A stretch of DNA of 64,000 bases from CAWHJB01 sp963698715 (lineage in GTDB: Bacteria > Chloroflexota > Anaerolineae > Anaerolineales > UBA4823), in NCBI GenBank assembly GCA_963698715.1, contig CAVORW010000001.1:372001-436000 (forward strand). Reading direction: 5' to 3'. The notes beneath the pieces were generated by a model, which worked only from the letters and a program-made list of their open reading frames with translations, was not told the origin of the DNA and did not search any database. This document shows positions 16,865 to 26,361 of this stretch, piece after piece. The position numbers and the translations under genes are program-made. Positions within the stretch are counted from its first letter, which is position 1. Each line of letters begins with the position of its first letter.

Positions 16865-18421
16865 ATGTCAACCACAAAAAAATATATGGTCGTGCTATTG
16901 ATCGTTTTAGTACCCTGTTTAGTTGCTTTTTCGGTTGTGGTCGCAAACGGCTATCTTGTCCTAATCGAAGCCCATCAAGACGGAGTAGGCGGAGTCGATG
17001 GGTTGGACGGAATTTACGCCGTCGAGGTCAGCCCAGATGACAAACATGTCTATACGGTCGGCACCTTTGATGATGCCATCGCTTGGTTCACCCGCAACCT
17101 GAACTCCGGAGTTCTGACTTACGGGGGCGCGAGTTTTGATGGGGCCGGCGGGGTGAACGGCTTGGACGGCGTCCGCGACCTGGTAATCAGCCCGGACGGA
17201 AAACATATTTATACCGCTGGCCTGACCGACGGGGCCGTCACCGTGTTCTCCCGCAACGCCACTACTGGGGCGCTCACGTTCGTGGAGAATATTTCCAATC
17301 CGTATACCCCAGGAGCTATTGGCATCGACATCAGTCCGGACGGAGTGAACGTCTATGCAGTGGGGCTTTTCAACGATTCCCTGTCTGTATATTCACGGAA
17401 TGTTTCGACAGGTAAGCTCACTTTCGTTGAATCTTTTACGGATGGGCTTGGAGGAGTGGATGGGCTGGATAGAGTGCGGGATGTGGTCGTCAGCCCGGAC
17501 GGGAAAAGCGTGTACACGGCGGCGCAAAACGACACGGTTGGGGGCGATGATGCTGTGGCAGTGTTTTCCCGCGAACTGGCTGGACAGAATCTCGGGAAAT
17601 TGACCTTCGTGGAAGTAAAATTCGATGGGGTCGGGGGGGTCGATGGGCTGGGCAATCCCCATACTATCAAAGTCAGCCCGGATGGAAACCATGTTTATGT
17701 AAACAATGAGATCCACGCGTCTGGACAGGATTGGATTGCGGTGTTTTCCCGAAATACCAATACAAGCGCGCTCACCTTTGTGGAACTTTTCGCCGACGGC
17801 GCGGTTTCCGGTTGTACCGATGGCATCTCAGATGCGGGCGGGATCGCCTTCCGGGAGAACGGCGCGGAGGTTATTATTTCCAGCACCTGGAGAAGCGGCG
17901 TGTACCGCTTTTCCAGGGATCCCCAGACAGGCCACCTGACCTACCTGAGTCACCTATGCACTGATATCTTATCCACAGCGCATGACCTCAAGGCATTGGA
18001 TGTGAGCAGTGATGATCACAACATCTACGGCGCGGCCTTCGGTTTGGGGTATCTCAGTGTATTTGCCATCGACGAGCCGATGCTTACCATCAACTATCCA
18101 GACGGTCAACCGGGCAGCTTTTTCACTATCCAAGGACATTTCTTCCCCCCACTTGGGACCGCCAACATTTCCATCAATGGCAACGCCATCGGGCAAGTAC
18201 CCGTCGATATATCGGGAAGTTTCCTCTTCATACTCGATACAAATGGGATTGATGTAGGCAAATACTTCGTTTCTGTGCAGGTTAACCCAACCCTTACCGT
18301 TCCCTTTGTCCTGGACGCGAGTGCGCCCTTACGAGCCCAAGAGGGTGCCGGGACCGTTTTCAATGTCCCCGATGGGATCGCTTTCACCAAAGCCATATAC
18401 CTGCCTGCCATGATCCGCTGA
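16865..18421 (+). CDS. Secreted beta-propeller (lactonase-like) protein
   Basis: The 518-residue protein has an N-terminal signal peptide or anchor (VVLLIVLVPCLVAFSVVVAN). It then has about seven repeats of 45-60 residues with the blade signature SPDG-x-x-VY, such as VSPDDKHVYTVG and ISPDGKHIYTAG, each preceded by DG-GGV-GLD. The repeats match the YncE/lactonase-type beta-propeller group. The C-terminal 130 residues, after about 395, look like an immunoglobulin-type module (GQPGSFFTIQGHFFPP) ending IYLPAMIR. No catalytic function can be assigned; binding outside the cell is likely. The ribosome site GGAGG precedes the ATG. It appears monocistronic. Confidence 0.85.
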   Translation: MSTTKKYMVVLLIVLVPCLVAFSVVVANGYLVLIEAHQDGVGGVDGLDGIYAVEVSPDDKHVYTVGTFDDAIAWFTRNLNSGVLTYGGASFDGAGGVNGLDGVRDLVISPDGKHIYTAGLTDGAVTVFSRNATTGALTFVENISNPYTPGAIGIDISPDGVNVYAVGLFNDSLSVYSRNVSTGKLTFVESFTDGLGGVDGLDRVRDVVVSPDGKSVYTAAQNDTVGGDDAVAVFSRELAGQNLGKLTFVEVKFDGVGGVDGLGNPHTIKVSPDGNHVYVNNEIHASGQDWIAVFSRNTNTSALTFVELFADGAVSGCTDGISDAGGIAFRENGAEVIISSTWRSGVYRFSRDPQTGHLTYLSHLCTDILSTAHDLKALDVSSDDHNIYGAAFGLGYLSVFAIDEPMLTINYPDGQPGSFFTIQGHFFPPLGTANISINGNAIGQVPVDISGSFLFILDTNGIDVGKYFVSVQVNPTLTVPFVLDASAPLRAQEGAGTVFNVPDGIAFTKAIYLPAMIR

Positions 18422-18475
18422 GAAACTGCCCATTTGTCTCTCCGCGTAGCGGTTTTGCCTGTGGTGGGAGGAATC

Positions 18476-18519
18476 ATGGGGCGCATTTTGCGGGCGCCCG
18501 CCCGCAAAATGCACCCCAT
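18476..18519. terminator. Long GC-rich hairpin
   Basis: The inner arms 18483-18496 and 18499-18512 are perfectly complementary with a two-base turn. The outer arms ATGGGG and CCCCAT extend the stem after one mismatch. It probably ends the beta-propeller transcript, although no T-run follows. Confidence 0.5.
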
Positions 18520-18556
18520 ATACACCCATGCCCCAGAGATTCATAATCAATCATTG

Positions 18557-18585
18557 TTGTGTTAAAAAGAAAACGTCTGTATAAT
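18557..18585 (+). promoter_or_regulatory. Promoter of the hydrolase gene
   Basis: TTGTGT (18557-18562) and TATAAT (18580-18585) are separated by 17 bases. Predicted transcription start is about 160 bases before the ATG at 18754. Confidence 0.6.
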
Positions 18586-18753
18586 CGAGATATCACATGG
18601 TGGGGATCACGATCGAACATCCAATTATTTACGGATAACTGTACCTGGCTCATTAGAATCTTAGCCAATGGCCAACCTTCAAGAATTATTGAGAAGTTCT
18701 TGATTGCTTTCCTGCTGGTCTCAGACGAAGCGCTTTGCCGATAGGAGGCTGTT

Positions 18754-19995
18754 ATGAACCGTAACTGGTCACTTGCGACCTTAGGGACAGCGATGTGTTT
18801 GTTGTTCGCCTGCAGCCCAGCTCCAGTCACCTTACAGGCCACAACTCCGGATGCACCCCAACCTGCAGATCCAGAGCTGATTGAACCAGCCACGCCAACC
18901 CAGCCGCTGCCGCCGCCGGCGATCGCGCCGCCGACGGCGATCGTGCCGCCAACGGCGATCGTGCCGCGGGATACCCCGACCCAGGCGACCGCCTCATTCC
19001 CGCTTTCAGATCCTGGTCCTTACTTCGTGGGCAATCGAACCTATACGTTTATTGATGAGAGCCGCAATGGGCGCGAGATTCGGCTTACAATCTGGTATCC
19101 GGCCTTGATGCAAACCGATGCCGATGGTCGTCCCATAAAGATTGGTGCTGCTCCTGATTTAAGCGGAGCACCTTATCCCATGATCCTGACCGGATCCAAT
19201 TCAGGCAATTACGTCTACAAAACCCATCTGGGTTCCCATGGTTTTGTGATGGTGATGATCGGCCACCCCGAAGTCTTTCCAGATCTGAATCTCCAGGTGA
19301 GCGACCATCCACGTGATTTCCTGTTTGTGCTGGATCAGATTGCGGCCATGCCTCCAGAAGGATTAGAGGACGTCATGGATTCCGATCATGTCGGTGTTGG
19401 CGGCTATTCTTGGGATGGCTTTATTTCTCTGGCCCTCAGCGGGGCGCGTTTTGATCCGGAATAATACCTTGCATACTGCGAGCAAGCCGCCATAAGCGAG
19501 CCGATTTCCAACTGGGAAGGCTATTTCGACTTTTATTGCAATCTTGCTAAAAAATGGGATGAGTTTTCTGCTCATGTAGGGGATGAAATCACAGCGAGTG
19601 ATGACGGACTCTGGCAGGCGATGACGGATGAACGGATCCGCGCCGTGATGCCGATGGCTCCGGCTGGGGCCTGGCTGTACGGCGAACGGGGCCTGGCAAT
19701 GGCTGATCGCCCGGTTTTTATTATCGCTCCGACGAAGGATGAATCTACTCCCTACCAAGTTGAAACCGCTTTCATCTTTGAGCAGCTTGGAGCCCCCCAG
19801 GTTTCCCTGGTCTCTTTTATCGGCAAGGGACATATGATGGTTGACTATGACAGGCCTCGGATGCAGATCAACCACTTTGCGACAGCCTTTTTTGGCTACT
19901 ATCTGCAGGGGCGCCAAGATTACAAAGAGTTTTTCTCAGAAAACTTCGTTTCACAATTCGATGATCTAGCCTGGGGGATATACCTGGAGAAGTGA
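18754..19995 (+). pseudogene. Alpha/beta hydrolase lipoprotein, in-frame stop
   Basis: The gene starts with a lipoprotein signal (LLFAC) and a proline-rich linker with two PPTAIV repeats. It then encodes an alpha/beta hydrolase of the PAF-acetylhydrolase or dienelactone hydrolase type, with nucleophile motif GGYSWDG at about residue 217. The frame stops at TAA 19462-19464 after ARFDPE. The same frame continues uninterrupted with YLAYCEQAAISEP through to 19995 and includes the hydrolase C-terminal half with MPMAPAG, DRPVFIIAPTKDE and GHMMVDY. So a single nonsense codon, probably replacing a tyrosine codon, splits an otherwise intact 413-residue protein. It may be a recent pseudogene or a base-call error. 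Confidence 0.8.
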
Positions 19996-20463
19996 TCCTT
20001 AACGAAGAGGATCGCTCGTTATCGCCGGAAGCAGAGGCATATCCTTGCTGGAGCACGAATAAGATCTGTAAAAGCCTCTTCACCCGAGTAGTGCGCATCT
20101 TGCTGAGCGATTATCGCATGAACCAGCTTAGAGCTCCTGGCTTTGCACAAGCAGCCCGCATGGGAGAAAATCCAATCATCTGGCTCGGGAGGCCCTTTGG
20201 CCCGGAAATATTTGGGCAATCTATACAAAAATCATCCCATATTTCTTGACGATTTCGCCGATAGACAGGTGCGGCTTTCTTTTATACACTATAGCTGCCT
20301 GTTCAGCTAGTGTCTCCCTGGTCGCTCAGGCCATCTTTAAATGAGTCCGGTGTGTTTGTCCTGGATCAGCACTGTCCAACCGAACCACGAGGGCTGCCCA
20401 CCCGGGCAGCTTTTTTTGTTTAGGCTGACTCCTGACACCCGGTTTTACTGGAAGGAAGTCGCC
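19996..20463 (+). promoter_or_regulatory. gltB leader region with promoter and terminator
   Basis: The first 260 bases hold nothing I recognise. A promoter TAGACA (20262-20267), 17 bases, TACACT (20285-20290) predicts transcription from about 20297. The leader then runs to an intrinsic terminator just before gltB. The short frame from ATG 20341 is in frame with gltB but has no ribosome site and spans the terminator, so I do not count it as coding. Confidence 0.5.
20393..20417 (+). terminator. Intrinsic terminator in the gltB leader
   Basis: Stem GCTGCCC (20393-20399) and GGGCAGC (20404-20410) with loop ACCC is followed by seven T residues (20411-20417). It lies 47 bases before the gltB start and downstream of a likely promoter, an attenuator-like arrangement. 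No known riboswitch family was recognised in the roughly 120-base leader. Confidence 0.75.
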
Positions 20464-23400
20464 ATGCTAAAGTCTTACAAGCATCCTGATCAAAAACTCA
20501 AGCTGAGTCCCGCCCCGCGTCCCGTGGAACTGCCCGCCCTGGGCCTGGACGAGCATGATGCCTGTGCCATCGTTGCCTCGGTTCGTAAGACGGGCCAGGC
20601 CACCCATGGCAATTTGAAGCGCGCCCTGGAAGCCTTGAGCAAAATGGGCCATCGCTCCGGGAGTGTGAATGGGGAAGGCGACGGCTGCGGTGTGTTAACC
20701 GATATCCCCCGCCGGTTGTGGGCAACCGCCCTGGCAGAAGCGGGCAAACCAGCCTGGCTGGCAGAAGACCGCCGCTTTTTTGTGGGCCATTTGATGCTCC
20801 CTGCCAATTTAGAAAACGGCCTGGCGGATGCCAAGCAGCAGATCGCCGACCTGATTGCCAGCCAGGGGGCCAGTTTGCTGGTCGAACGTGAAGCCCTGAC
20901 CCGCCCGACCACCCTGGGCAAGATGGCTCACGCCCAGGTGCCGTACCTCTGGCAGATAGCCGGCCTGATGGAAGATTGCCCGCTGGATGAAGTGGAGTCA
21001 GGTTTATTCGAGCTGGCTCTGGCGATCGAACGCTGTTTTCAGGTCCATGTCGCCTCCCTTTCCTCACACAGCGTAATTTATAAAGTGCGCGGCTCGATTG
21101 AAACCCTCTATCAATACTACCCTGAGCTGCGCAGCCCGGATTTTATGACTGCCATTACCCTGGGTCATGCCCGCTATTCCACCAATACCACCACCATTTT
21201 TGAGCGCGTCCAACCATTCACGATCCTGGGTCATAATGGCGAGATTAATACCATCGCTCGCTTGCGGGAACAGGCCCAGATGCTGGGCATCCAGCTGGTG
21301 CCGGGCGGCAGTGACTCTCAGGATGTGGACCGCACGATTGGTGCCCTGATCAATCGCTATGGCTATAACCTGGCCGAAGCGATGGAACTGCTGTTCCCCC
21401 CGATTTTGAGCGAGATTGCCGGCCTGCCAGACCGCCATCAGCGAGTGTATCAGTATTTTCGGCAGGCATTCGGCCCATTTGCCCAGGGACCCGCCGGCAT
21501 GATCGCGCGTTTTGGCGATGAGTGTGTGTTCAGCGTTGATGCGCTTGGGTTGAGGCCATTGTGGTTTGGCGAAACGGAGAAAGAGTACTTCTTTTCTTCC
21601 GAGAAGGGCGTTTACCACCTGGACTCGCTCTGCAATGATCCCCGCCCGCTTGCGCCAGGTGAGAAGATGAGCATTCGAGTTTGCCGGGAAGAGGGGGTTG
21701 AGGTATTGGAGGTTCACAGCCTGCGCAGGCGTTTGATGGAAGGTCAGGACGGTTTTGTTGAACCAGGCTCTTTGCTGCCGTATCCGGAGACCGGCGAGCA
21801 TGAGCTGGAATGGGACTTCCCTGAAGAAGATCTTGATCCGGATGGGGCAGATCTGCAGGGTGAATCCGACCAGGAACAGGCTCAAGCGCAGCTGCTTCAG
21901 GAACGCAGGCTGGCAGCTCTCGGCTGGGCCAGGGAGGACCGCGACTGGGTCCAGTCGCTGGCGGATTCCGGCAAAGAACCGATCAGCTCCATGGGGTACG
22001 ATGGCCCGTTAGCCGCACTTTCTGAAGAGCGGCAGAATTTGGCGGATTATTTTAAAGAAGCCGTGGCAGTGGTCACCAATCCGTCAATCGATCGCGAGCG
22101 GGAAGTCGAGCATTTTTCAACCCAGACTCTGGTAGGACCACGGCCATCTCTTGGACAGCCAGGCCCAAAATTGCAGCAGGCGATCGTTCTCGATTGTCCA
22201 ATCTTGCTGGGTGGGCACGCCCAACCCGAATTCCTGGCTCGGGAAGCAAGCCGCAAGATTGCTCGCCAGGCAGGCAGCCTCCGCCTGGAAGATCTGCTGG
22301 CAATTTTTGGGCCCGAGCGAAGCGCTATTTTAGAGACCATCACCATGGTGGGTGAAGGCATCCAGGAAGCCTGTCAGCGGCTGGCGGAATCGGCTTGCCG
22401 GGCGGTCCGGAACGGTGCCCACCTGATCCTGCTGGATGATCGCAGCGCCTGGCGGAACGAGCAGGGTTGGATCGATCCTGTGCTGGCGGTTGCCAGCGTG
22501 GATCGCGCCTTGCAGTTGGAATTTAACGATCATCACAGCCTGCGCCGCCAGGCCGGTCTGGTGCTGTGCTCCGGCGCAATCCGCGGCCTGCACGACCTGA
22601 TGCTGGTTTTTGGATTTGGGGCTGATGCGGTGGCGCCTTATTTGCTCTTCGAGGTCGCCGCCGACGATCCTGCTCTGCAAAAGGATCCATCCGATCGGGC
22701 TGCCAGCCTGGAAAACACGCTTTTGGCGATGCAAGCCGGGATTGAAAAGGTCATCAGCACAATGGGGATTCACGAACTGCGTGGATACGGGCGCTTATTC
22801 GCCAGCCTGGGTCTGAGCCAGCCGCTGACAGATGCGCTGCGGGGCGTTAATTATGCCGGTTCTCAGTCGCGCGGCCTTACCTGGACTGATTTAGATCACC
22901 AGAACAAAGCTCGCTCTGAAATCGCCGCCGGGCAAGTCCGCCCCCAGTTGTCCCGCCAGAGCCATTTCTACCCCAAAGTTTGGAAGGCTGCCGGGCAAGT
23001 CGCCAGGGGTGAAGTGCCCCAGCAGACCTTTGAACAGCATGCCGAGGAGCTGGCTCTTAAGCTGCCAGTAACCCTGAGGCATGTGCTCGATTTTACTTAT
23101 CCACCTGAAGACGCCATCACGACCCCGCCTCCGAAGGTGGATGCCGGTCTGACCGGGCACAATCTGCCCTTTGTCATCGCTTCAATGTCGTTTGGCTCTC
23201 AAGGTGAAACGGCTTTCCGGGCGTATGCCCAGGCGGCGGGCTGGCTGAATATCATCGCATTGAACGGTGAAGGCGGCGAGATCAAAGATATGCTCGGCCT
23301 GTATCCTCATAATCGCGGCCAGCAAATTGCTTCCGGCAGGTTTGGCGTCAATATTGAATTGATCAATTCCTCCAATCTCCTGGAAATAAAGATTGGCCAG

Positions 23401-25254
23401 GGGGCAAAACCGGGCGAGGGGGGTCATCTGCCGGGCCGCAAAGTCACCCGCAAAATTGCCGAGACCCGCCATGCCAGCCCGGGTGTGGACCTGATATCTC
23501 CATCCAATAACCATGATATTTACTCGATCGAAGACCTGGCCCAGTTCATCGAAGAACTCAAAACAGCCAACCCGAAGGCCAGGGTGGCGGTGAAAGTCCC
23601 GGTGGTGCCGGGCATTGGCATAATTGCAGTTGGGGTCGCTAAAGCTGGGGCCGATATCATTAATTTAAGTGGCTATGATGGCGGAACAGGCGCAGCCCGC
23701 CAGCACTCGATCAAAAACGTCGGCCTTCCGGCCGAAATCGGGGTGGTTGATGCCCACCGTGCCCTGATAGAAGCCGGGCTGCGTGCTCAAGTGGAGCTGT
23801 GGTGTGATGGCGGCGTGCGGACCGCCGCCGACGTGGTCAAAATGATCTGCCTGGGAGCGAACCGGGTTGGGTTCGGCAGCCTGGCGATGGTCGCGGCTGG
23901 TTGTACGATCTGCCGGGATTGCCAGACCGGGACCTGCCATGTGGGCATCACCACTCAGATCGCCAGCACCGAGCAGGCTGAAGCATTGGGCCTGCGGAGA
24001 TTCGTGCCCTGCAACCATGAAAATGCAGTCCGCGGGCTGATCAATTTATTCAGCGCCCTGGGCGAAGGCGTGAAAACCATCACCTCCAGACTCGGTTTCA
24101 GCCGCACCCAGGACCTGGTCGGGCGTTCGGATTTGTTGGTTCAGCGCTCGCATTTCGATCGCCTGGATCTTACTGAGCTGCTCCACCCTCAGCTTCAGCC
24201 GGTGGTAAATCGTTCCGTGGCGGATCAAGCTGCGGCCGGCAGCTCTTGGATTGGGCGAGCCGGCAACCCTACGCCGCTCCGCAGGCCGCGTAACCATCTG
24301 ACAACCGTAATATCCAACCTTATCATGGAAACGTTCGCAGCCGGCGAGCCCCAGGTCAGTTTTGAGGATGATAAGGTGACCCCGGTGGATCGAGCCCTTG
24401 GCACCCACCTGACCGGTGCATTAACCCGCTACCAGCAGCATTGGAACTGGCTTCCCGGGCACGGGGGCGTCGGTGGTTCTCAAGAAACCTGGCGTGAGCC
24501 GCTAAACGGCCACAATGGTAACGGCAAGCATGTTCGCGACGCCACCCTGAGATTTTACGCCAGCTCAGTGCCAGGCAATGGGCTGGGCGCATATAACGCT
24601 GAGCCGGTCAGTATCATTGTCGAGGGCGGCGCTCAGGATGGGGTGGCGAAAGGTATGCAGGGCGGCCGGGTGGTGATCCTGAAAGGCTACAACCATGACG
24701 GACAATTGATCGATGGCTCGGTTGGCAAAAGTCTGGCGTATGGTGCGACGGGTGGGTTGATCATCATCCAGGGGGACGCAGATTCGCGAGCCTGTATCCG
24801 CCTTTCCGGTGCAGACGTCATCATCGGTGGCGAGATTCAGCGCCCGCTCGACGACACCCGGGGCAGTCTGGGTGCCCGCGCCAATGTCAAAGGGTTCCTG
24901 TGCGAATATATGACGGACGGGCGAGTGCTGGTGATGGGTGATCCCGGTCCGTGGATGTGCGCCGGGATGACGGGCGGGGTGCTGTACTTGCGTTTACAGC
25001 CGCAGATGAATTTTGACCTGTCTGCCATCGAGCGTCGAATTGGGCGCGGCGCTGCGGTTTTCATCCAGCCGGTCGGCCAGGAAGATCAGCCCAACCTGAA
25101 TTTTCTGCTGTCCCAGTATGCCGGTGAGTTGCAGCACAACCACCAGCAGGAAGAGGCCTTGCGAGTTTTGAGCTGTCTGGGCGATTGGCGCACCGACTTT
25201 GTGCGAGTAGTCGCCCAGAACCGCCAGCTGGATCAATCTGTGGCAACCGAATAA
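20464..25254 (+). CDS. gltB: Glutamate synthase large subunit
   Basis: The 1596-residue protein makes glutamate from glutamine and 2-oxoglutarate. Its N-terminal glutamine amidotransferase domain uses C34 (HDACAIVAS), so about 33 residues would be removed as a propeptide. The central domain and the FMN-binding synthase domain follow. The latter has GEGGHLPGRKV, SGYDGGTGAA and a cluster with cysteines C1147, C1153 and C1158 (spaced C-x5-C-x4-C as in known 3Fe-4S GltB) plus an extra C1150. The C-terminal glycine-rich beta-helix domain is at about residues 1370-1540. An acidic insert near residues 440-490 is longer than usual. Ribosome site GGAAGGAAG supports this start. No gltD is present nearby, so the reductant is unclear. 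glnA lies 3.6 kb away. Confidence 0.96.
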   Translation: MLKSYKHPDQKLKLSPAPRPVELPALGLDEHDACAIVASVRKTGQATHGNLKRALEALSKMGHRSGSVNGEGDGCGVLTDIPRRLWATALAEAGKPAWLAEDRRFFVGHLMLPANLENGLADAKQQIADLIASQGASLLVEREALTRPTTLGKMAHAQVPYLWQIAGLMEDCPLDEVESGLFELALAIERCFQVHVASLSSHSVIYKVRGSIETLYQYYPELRSPDFMTAITLGHARYSTNTTTIFERVQPFTILGHNGEINTIARLREQAQMLGIQLVPGGSDSQDVDRTIGALINRYGYNLAEAMELLFPPILSEIAGLPDRHQRVYQYFRQAFGPFAQGPAGMIARFGDECVFSVDALGLRPLWFGETEKEYFFSSEKGVYHLDSLCNDPRPLAPGEKMSIRVCREEGVEVLEVHSLRRRLMEGQDGFVEPGSLLPYPETGEHELEWDFPEEDLDPDGADLQGESDQEQAQAQLLQERRLAALGWAREDRDWVQSLADSGKEPISSMGYDGPLAALSEERQNLADYFKEAVAVVTNPSIDREREVEHFSTQTLVGPRPSLGQPGPKLQQAIVLDCPILLGGHAQPEFLAREASRKIARQAGSLRLEDLLAIFGPERSAILETITMVGEGIQEACQRLAESACRAVRNGAHLILLDDRSAWRNEQGWIDPVLAVASVDRALQLEFNDHHSLRRQAGLVLCSGAIRGLHDLMLVFGFGADAVAPYLLFEVAADDPALQKDPSDRAASLENTLLAMQAGIEKVISTMGIHELRGYGRLFASLGLSQPLTDALRGVNYAGSQSRGLTWTDLDHQNKARSEIAAGQVRPQLSRQSHFYPKVWKAAGQVARGEVPQQTFEQHAEELALKLPVTLRHVLDFTYPPEDAITTPPPKVDAGLTGHNLPFVIASMSFGSQGETAFRAYAQAAGWLNIIALNGEGGEIKDMLGLYPHNRGQQIASGRFGVNIELINSSNLLEIKIGQGAKPGEGGHLPGRKVTRKIAETRHASPGVDLISPSNNHDIYSIEDLAQFIEELKTANPKARVAVKVPVVPGIGIIAVGVAKAGADIINLSGYDGGTGAARQHSIKNVGLPAEIGVVDAHRALIEAGLRAQVELWCDGGVRTAADVVKMICLGANRVGFGSLAMVAAGCTICRDCQTGTCHVGITTQIASTEQAEALGLRRFVPCNHENAVRGLINLFSALGEGVKTITSRLGFSRTQDLVGRSDLLVQRSHFDRLDLTELLHPQLQPVVNRSVADQAAAGSSWIGRAGNPTPLRRPRNHLTTVISNLIMETFAAGEPQVSFEDDKVTPVDRALGTHLTGALTRYQQHWNWLPGHGGVGGSQETWREPLNGHNGNGKHVRDATLRFYASSVPGNGLGAYNAEPVSIIVEGGAQDGVAKGMQGGRVVILKGYNHDGQLIDGSVGKSLAYGATGGLIIIQGDADSRACIRLSGADVIIGGEIQRPLDDTRGSLGARANVKGFLCEYMTDGRVLVMGDPGPWMCAGMTGGVLYLRLQPQMNFDLSAIERRIGRGAAVFIQPVGQEDQPNLNFLLSQYAGELQHNHQQEEALRVLSCLGDWRTDFVRVVAQNRQLDQSVATE

Positions 25255-25263
25255 GCGAACAGG

Positions 25264-26361
25264 TTAATCGTCATCTACGGCTGTCCTGACCACCAACCCC
25301 ATCCGGATCGCCCAGGCCGACGCCGCAGCCCGGGTATTGATCTGCAGCTTTTCGTAGATCGATTTTAGATGGCGTTTGACAGTGTTGGTGGTAATGAACA
25401 TCCTGCTGGCGATTTCTTTGTTCGTCAATCCCTGGGCCAGCAGGTTCAGGGTTTCAATTTCGCGCTCGCTCAGCTGGTCCAGGGCTGCGGTTTCGGATTT
25501 TTGCTGGCGGGCGCTGCTAACAGTTTGCAGAAATGCGCCCCGATCGAAGGCTTGCTTCTCAATGAAGGCAAACACGGCATGTTCCTGATAGGCCTGTTCG
25601 ACCAGGTCCGGCCTGGCAACTCCGCTGACGACTATTGTTGGGATATCGGCCTTACGGGTACAGGCCAGCAGGCGATAGCCATCCAGGTTGTTCTCCGGCT
25701 GAAGTGAGCTGGCTAATGAGATGTCCGCGACTGCCAGGTGAAACTGATGGCGATTTAGCAGGCCGAGAGCTTCGCCGTAGCTGTTGCAGAAATTCACCTG
25801 ATAGCCTGCGTCGTTAAGGAGCTCGGCCAACAGGCTACGCCAGCCGGCATCATCTTCTACGACCAACGCCAGGCTCCACTTCGTTCCGCCAGTGGGGAGC
25901 AAGGCGCTGGTCGCGCTGGCTGCCGGCAGGGCTGCCTTGGCAGCGGGTGTGCTCAAGCTGGGTGCCGGCGGCTTCGCTAAGGCTTGCTGGACCGTCTCTC
26001 GAAATTCTGCCCGTCGAAACACCTCTTTGCGCAGGCAGGTATATGCCCCAAAATCTTGAATGGATCGAACTGCCAGTTCAACATCCGCAAAGCCGGTTAG
26101 CAACAGCGCAGTGCAGCCGGGCTGCATCCGCTGAATGGCTTGCAGCACTTCCAGGCCCTCCCGATTGTGATGGTCCTTGCCTGCCAGGGATAGGTCGACG
26201 ACGGCCAGCCGGTAGACAGTTCTTTGAAGCTGCAGGATTGCCGTCTGCAGACTGTCACAAATATCCACCGGCAGCCCGCTATCGGTCAGAATCTCTTTCA
26301 GGATCTCCTGCCAGGAAGGGTCATCCTCAACGATCAGGGCGCGATTAGCCTTGGGCATCAT
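25264..26361 (-). CDS. Double-receiver LuxR-type response regulator
   Basis: The protein (365 residues) has two receiver domains in series: ALIVEDDPSWQEILKEIL with acceptor in LAVVDLSLAG, and LALVVEDDAGWRSLLAELL with acceptor in LAVADISLAS. A C-terminal LuxR/MalT-like helix-turn-helix follows (LSEREIETLNLLAQGLTNKE, NTVKRHLKSIYEKL). I start at 26361, where the ATG overlaps the TGA of the upstream kinase gene (ATGA), which implies translational coupling and pairs the two. Two receivers allow input from two kinases or a relay. It is convergent with gltB, 10 bases away. Confidence 0.9.
   Translation of the reverse strand: MMPKANRALIVEDDPSWQEILKEILTDSGLPVDICDSLQTAILQLQRTVYRLAVVDLSLAGKDHHNREGLEVLQAIQRMQPGCTALLLTGFADVELAVRSIQDFGAYTCLRKEVFRRAEFRETVQQALAKPPAPSLSTPAAKAALPAASATSALLPTGGTKWSLALVVEDDAGWRSLLAELLNDAGYQVNFCNSYGEALGLLNRHQFHLAVADISLASSLQPENNLDGYRLLACTRKADIPTIVVSGVARPDLVEQAYQEHAVFAFIEKQAFDRGAFLQTVSSARQQKSETAALDQLSEREIETLNLLAQGLTNKEIASRMFITTNTVKRHLKSIYEKLQINTRAAASAWAIRMGLVVRTAVDDD

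Larger units (their letters stand above)
18422..18753 (+). other. Gap: large hairpin and hydrolase promoter
   Basis: The 332-base gap holds a small CCGC/GCGG hairpin with TTTT (18442-18456). It also has a very stable inverted repeat at 18476-18519: a 14-bp perfect stem GCATTTTGCGGGCG plus a six-bp outer stem after one mismatch. A promoter for the downstream hydrolase gene follows at 18557-18585. No gene is seen. Confidence 0.6.

Noticed and set aside
20297..20417. Possible anti-terminator pairing AGCTGCC (20293-20299) with the 3' terminator arm
   Set aside because: The predicted transcription start (about 20297) lies inside the AGCTGCC segment, so most of it would not be in the RNA.
21064..21885. 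Open frame of 273 codons on the minus strand
   Set aside because: It is antisense to the gltB amidotransferase region and shows no domain.
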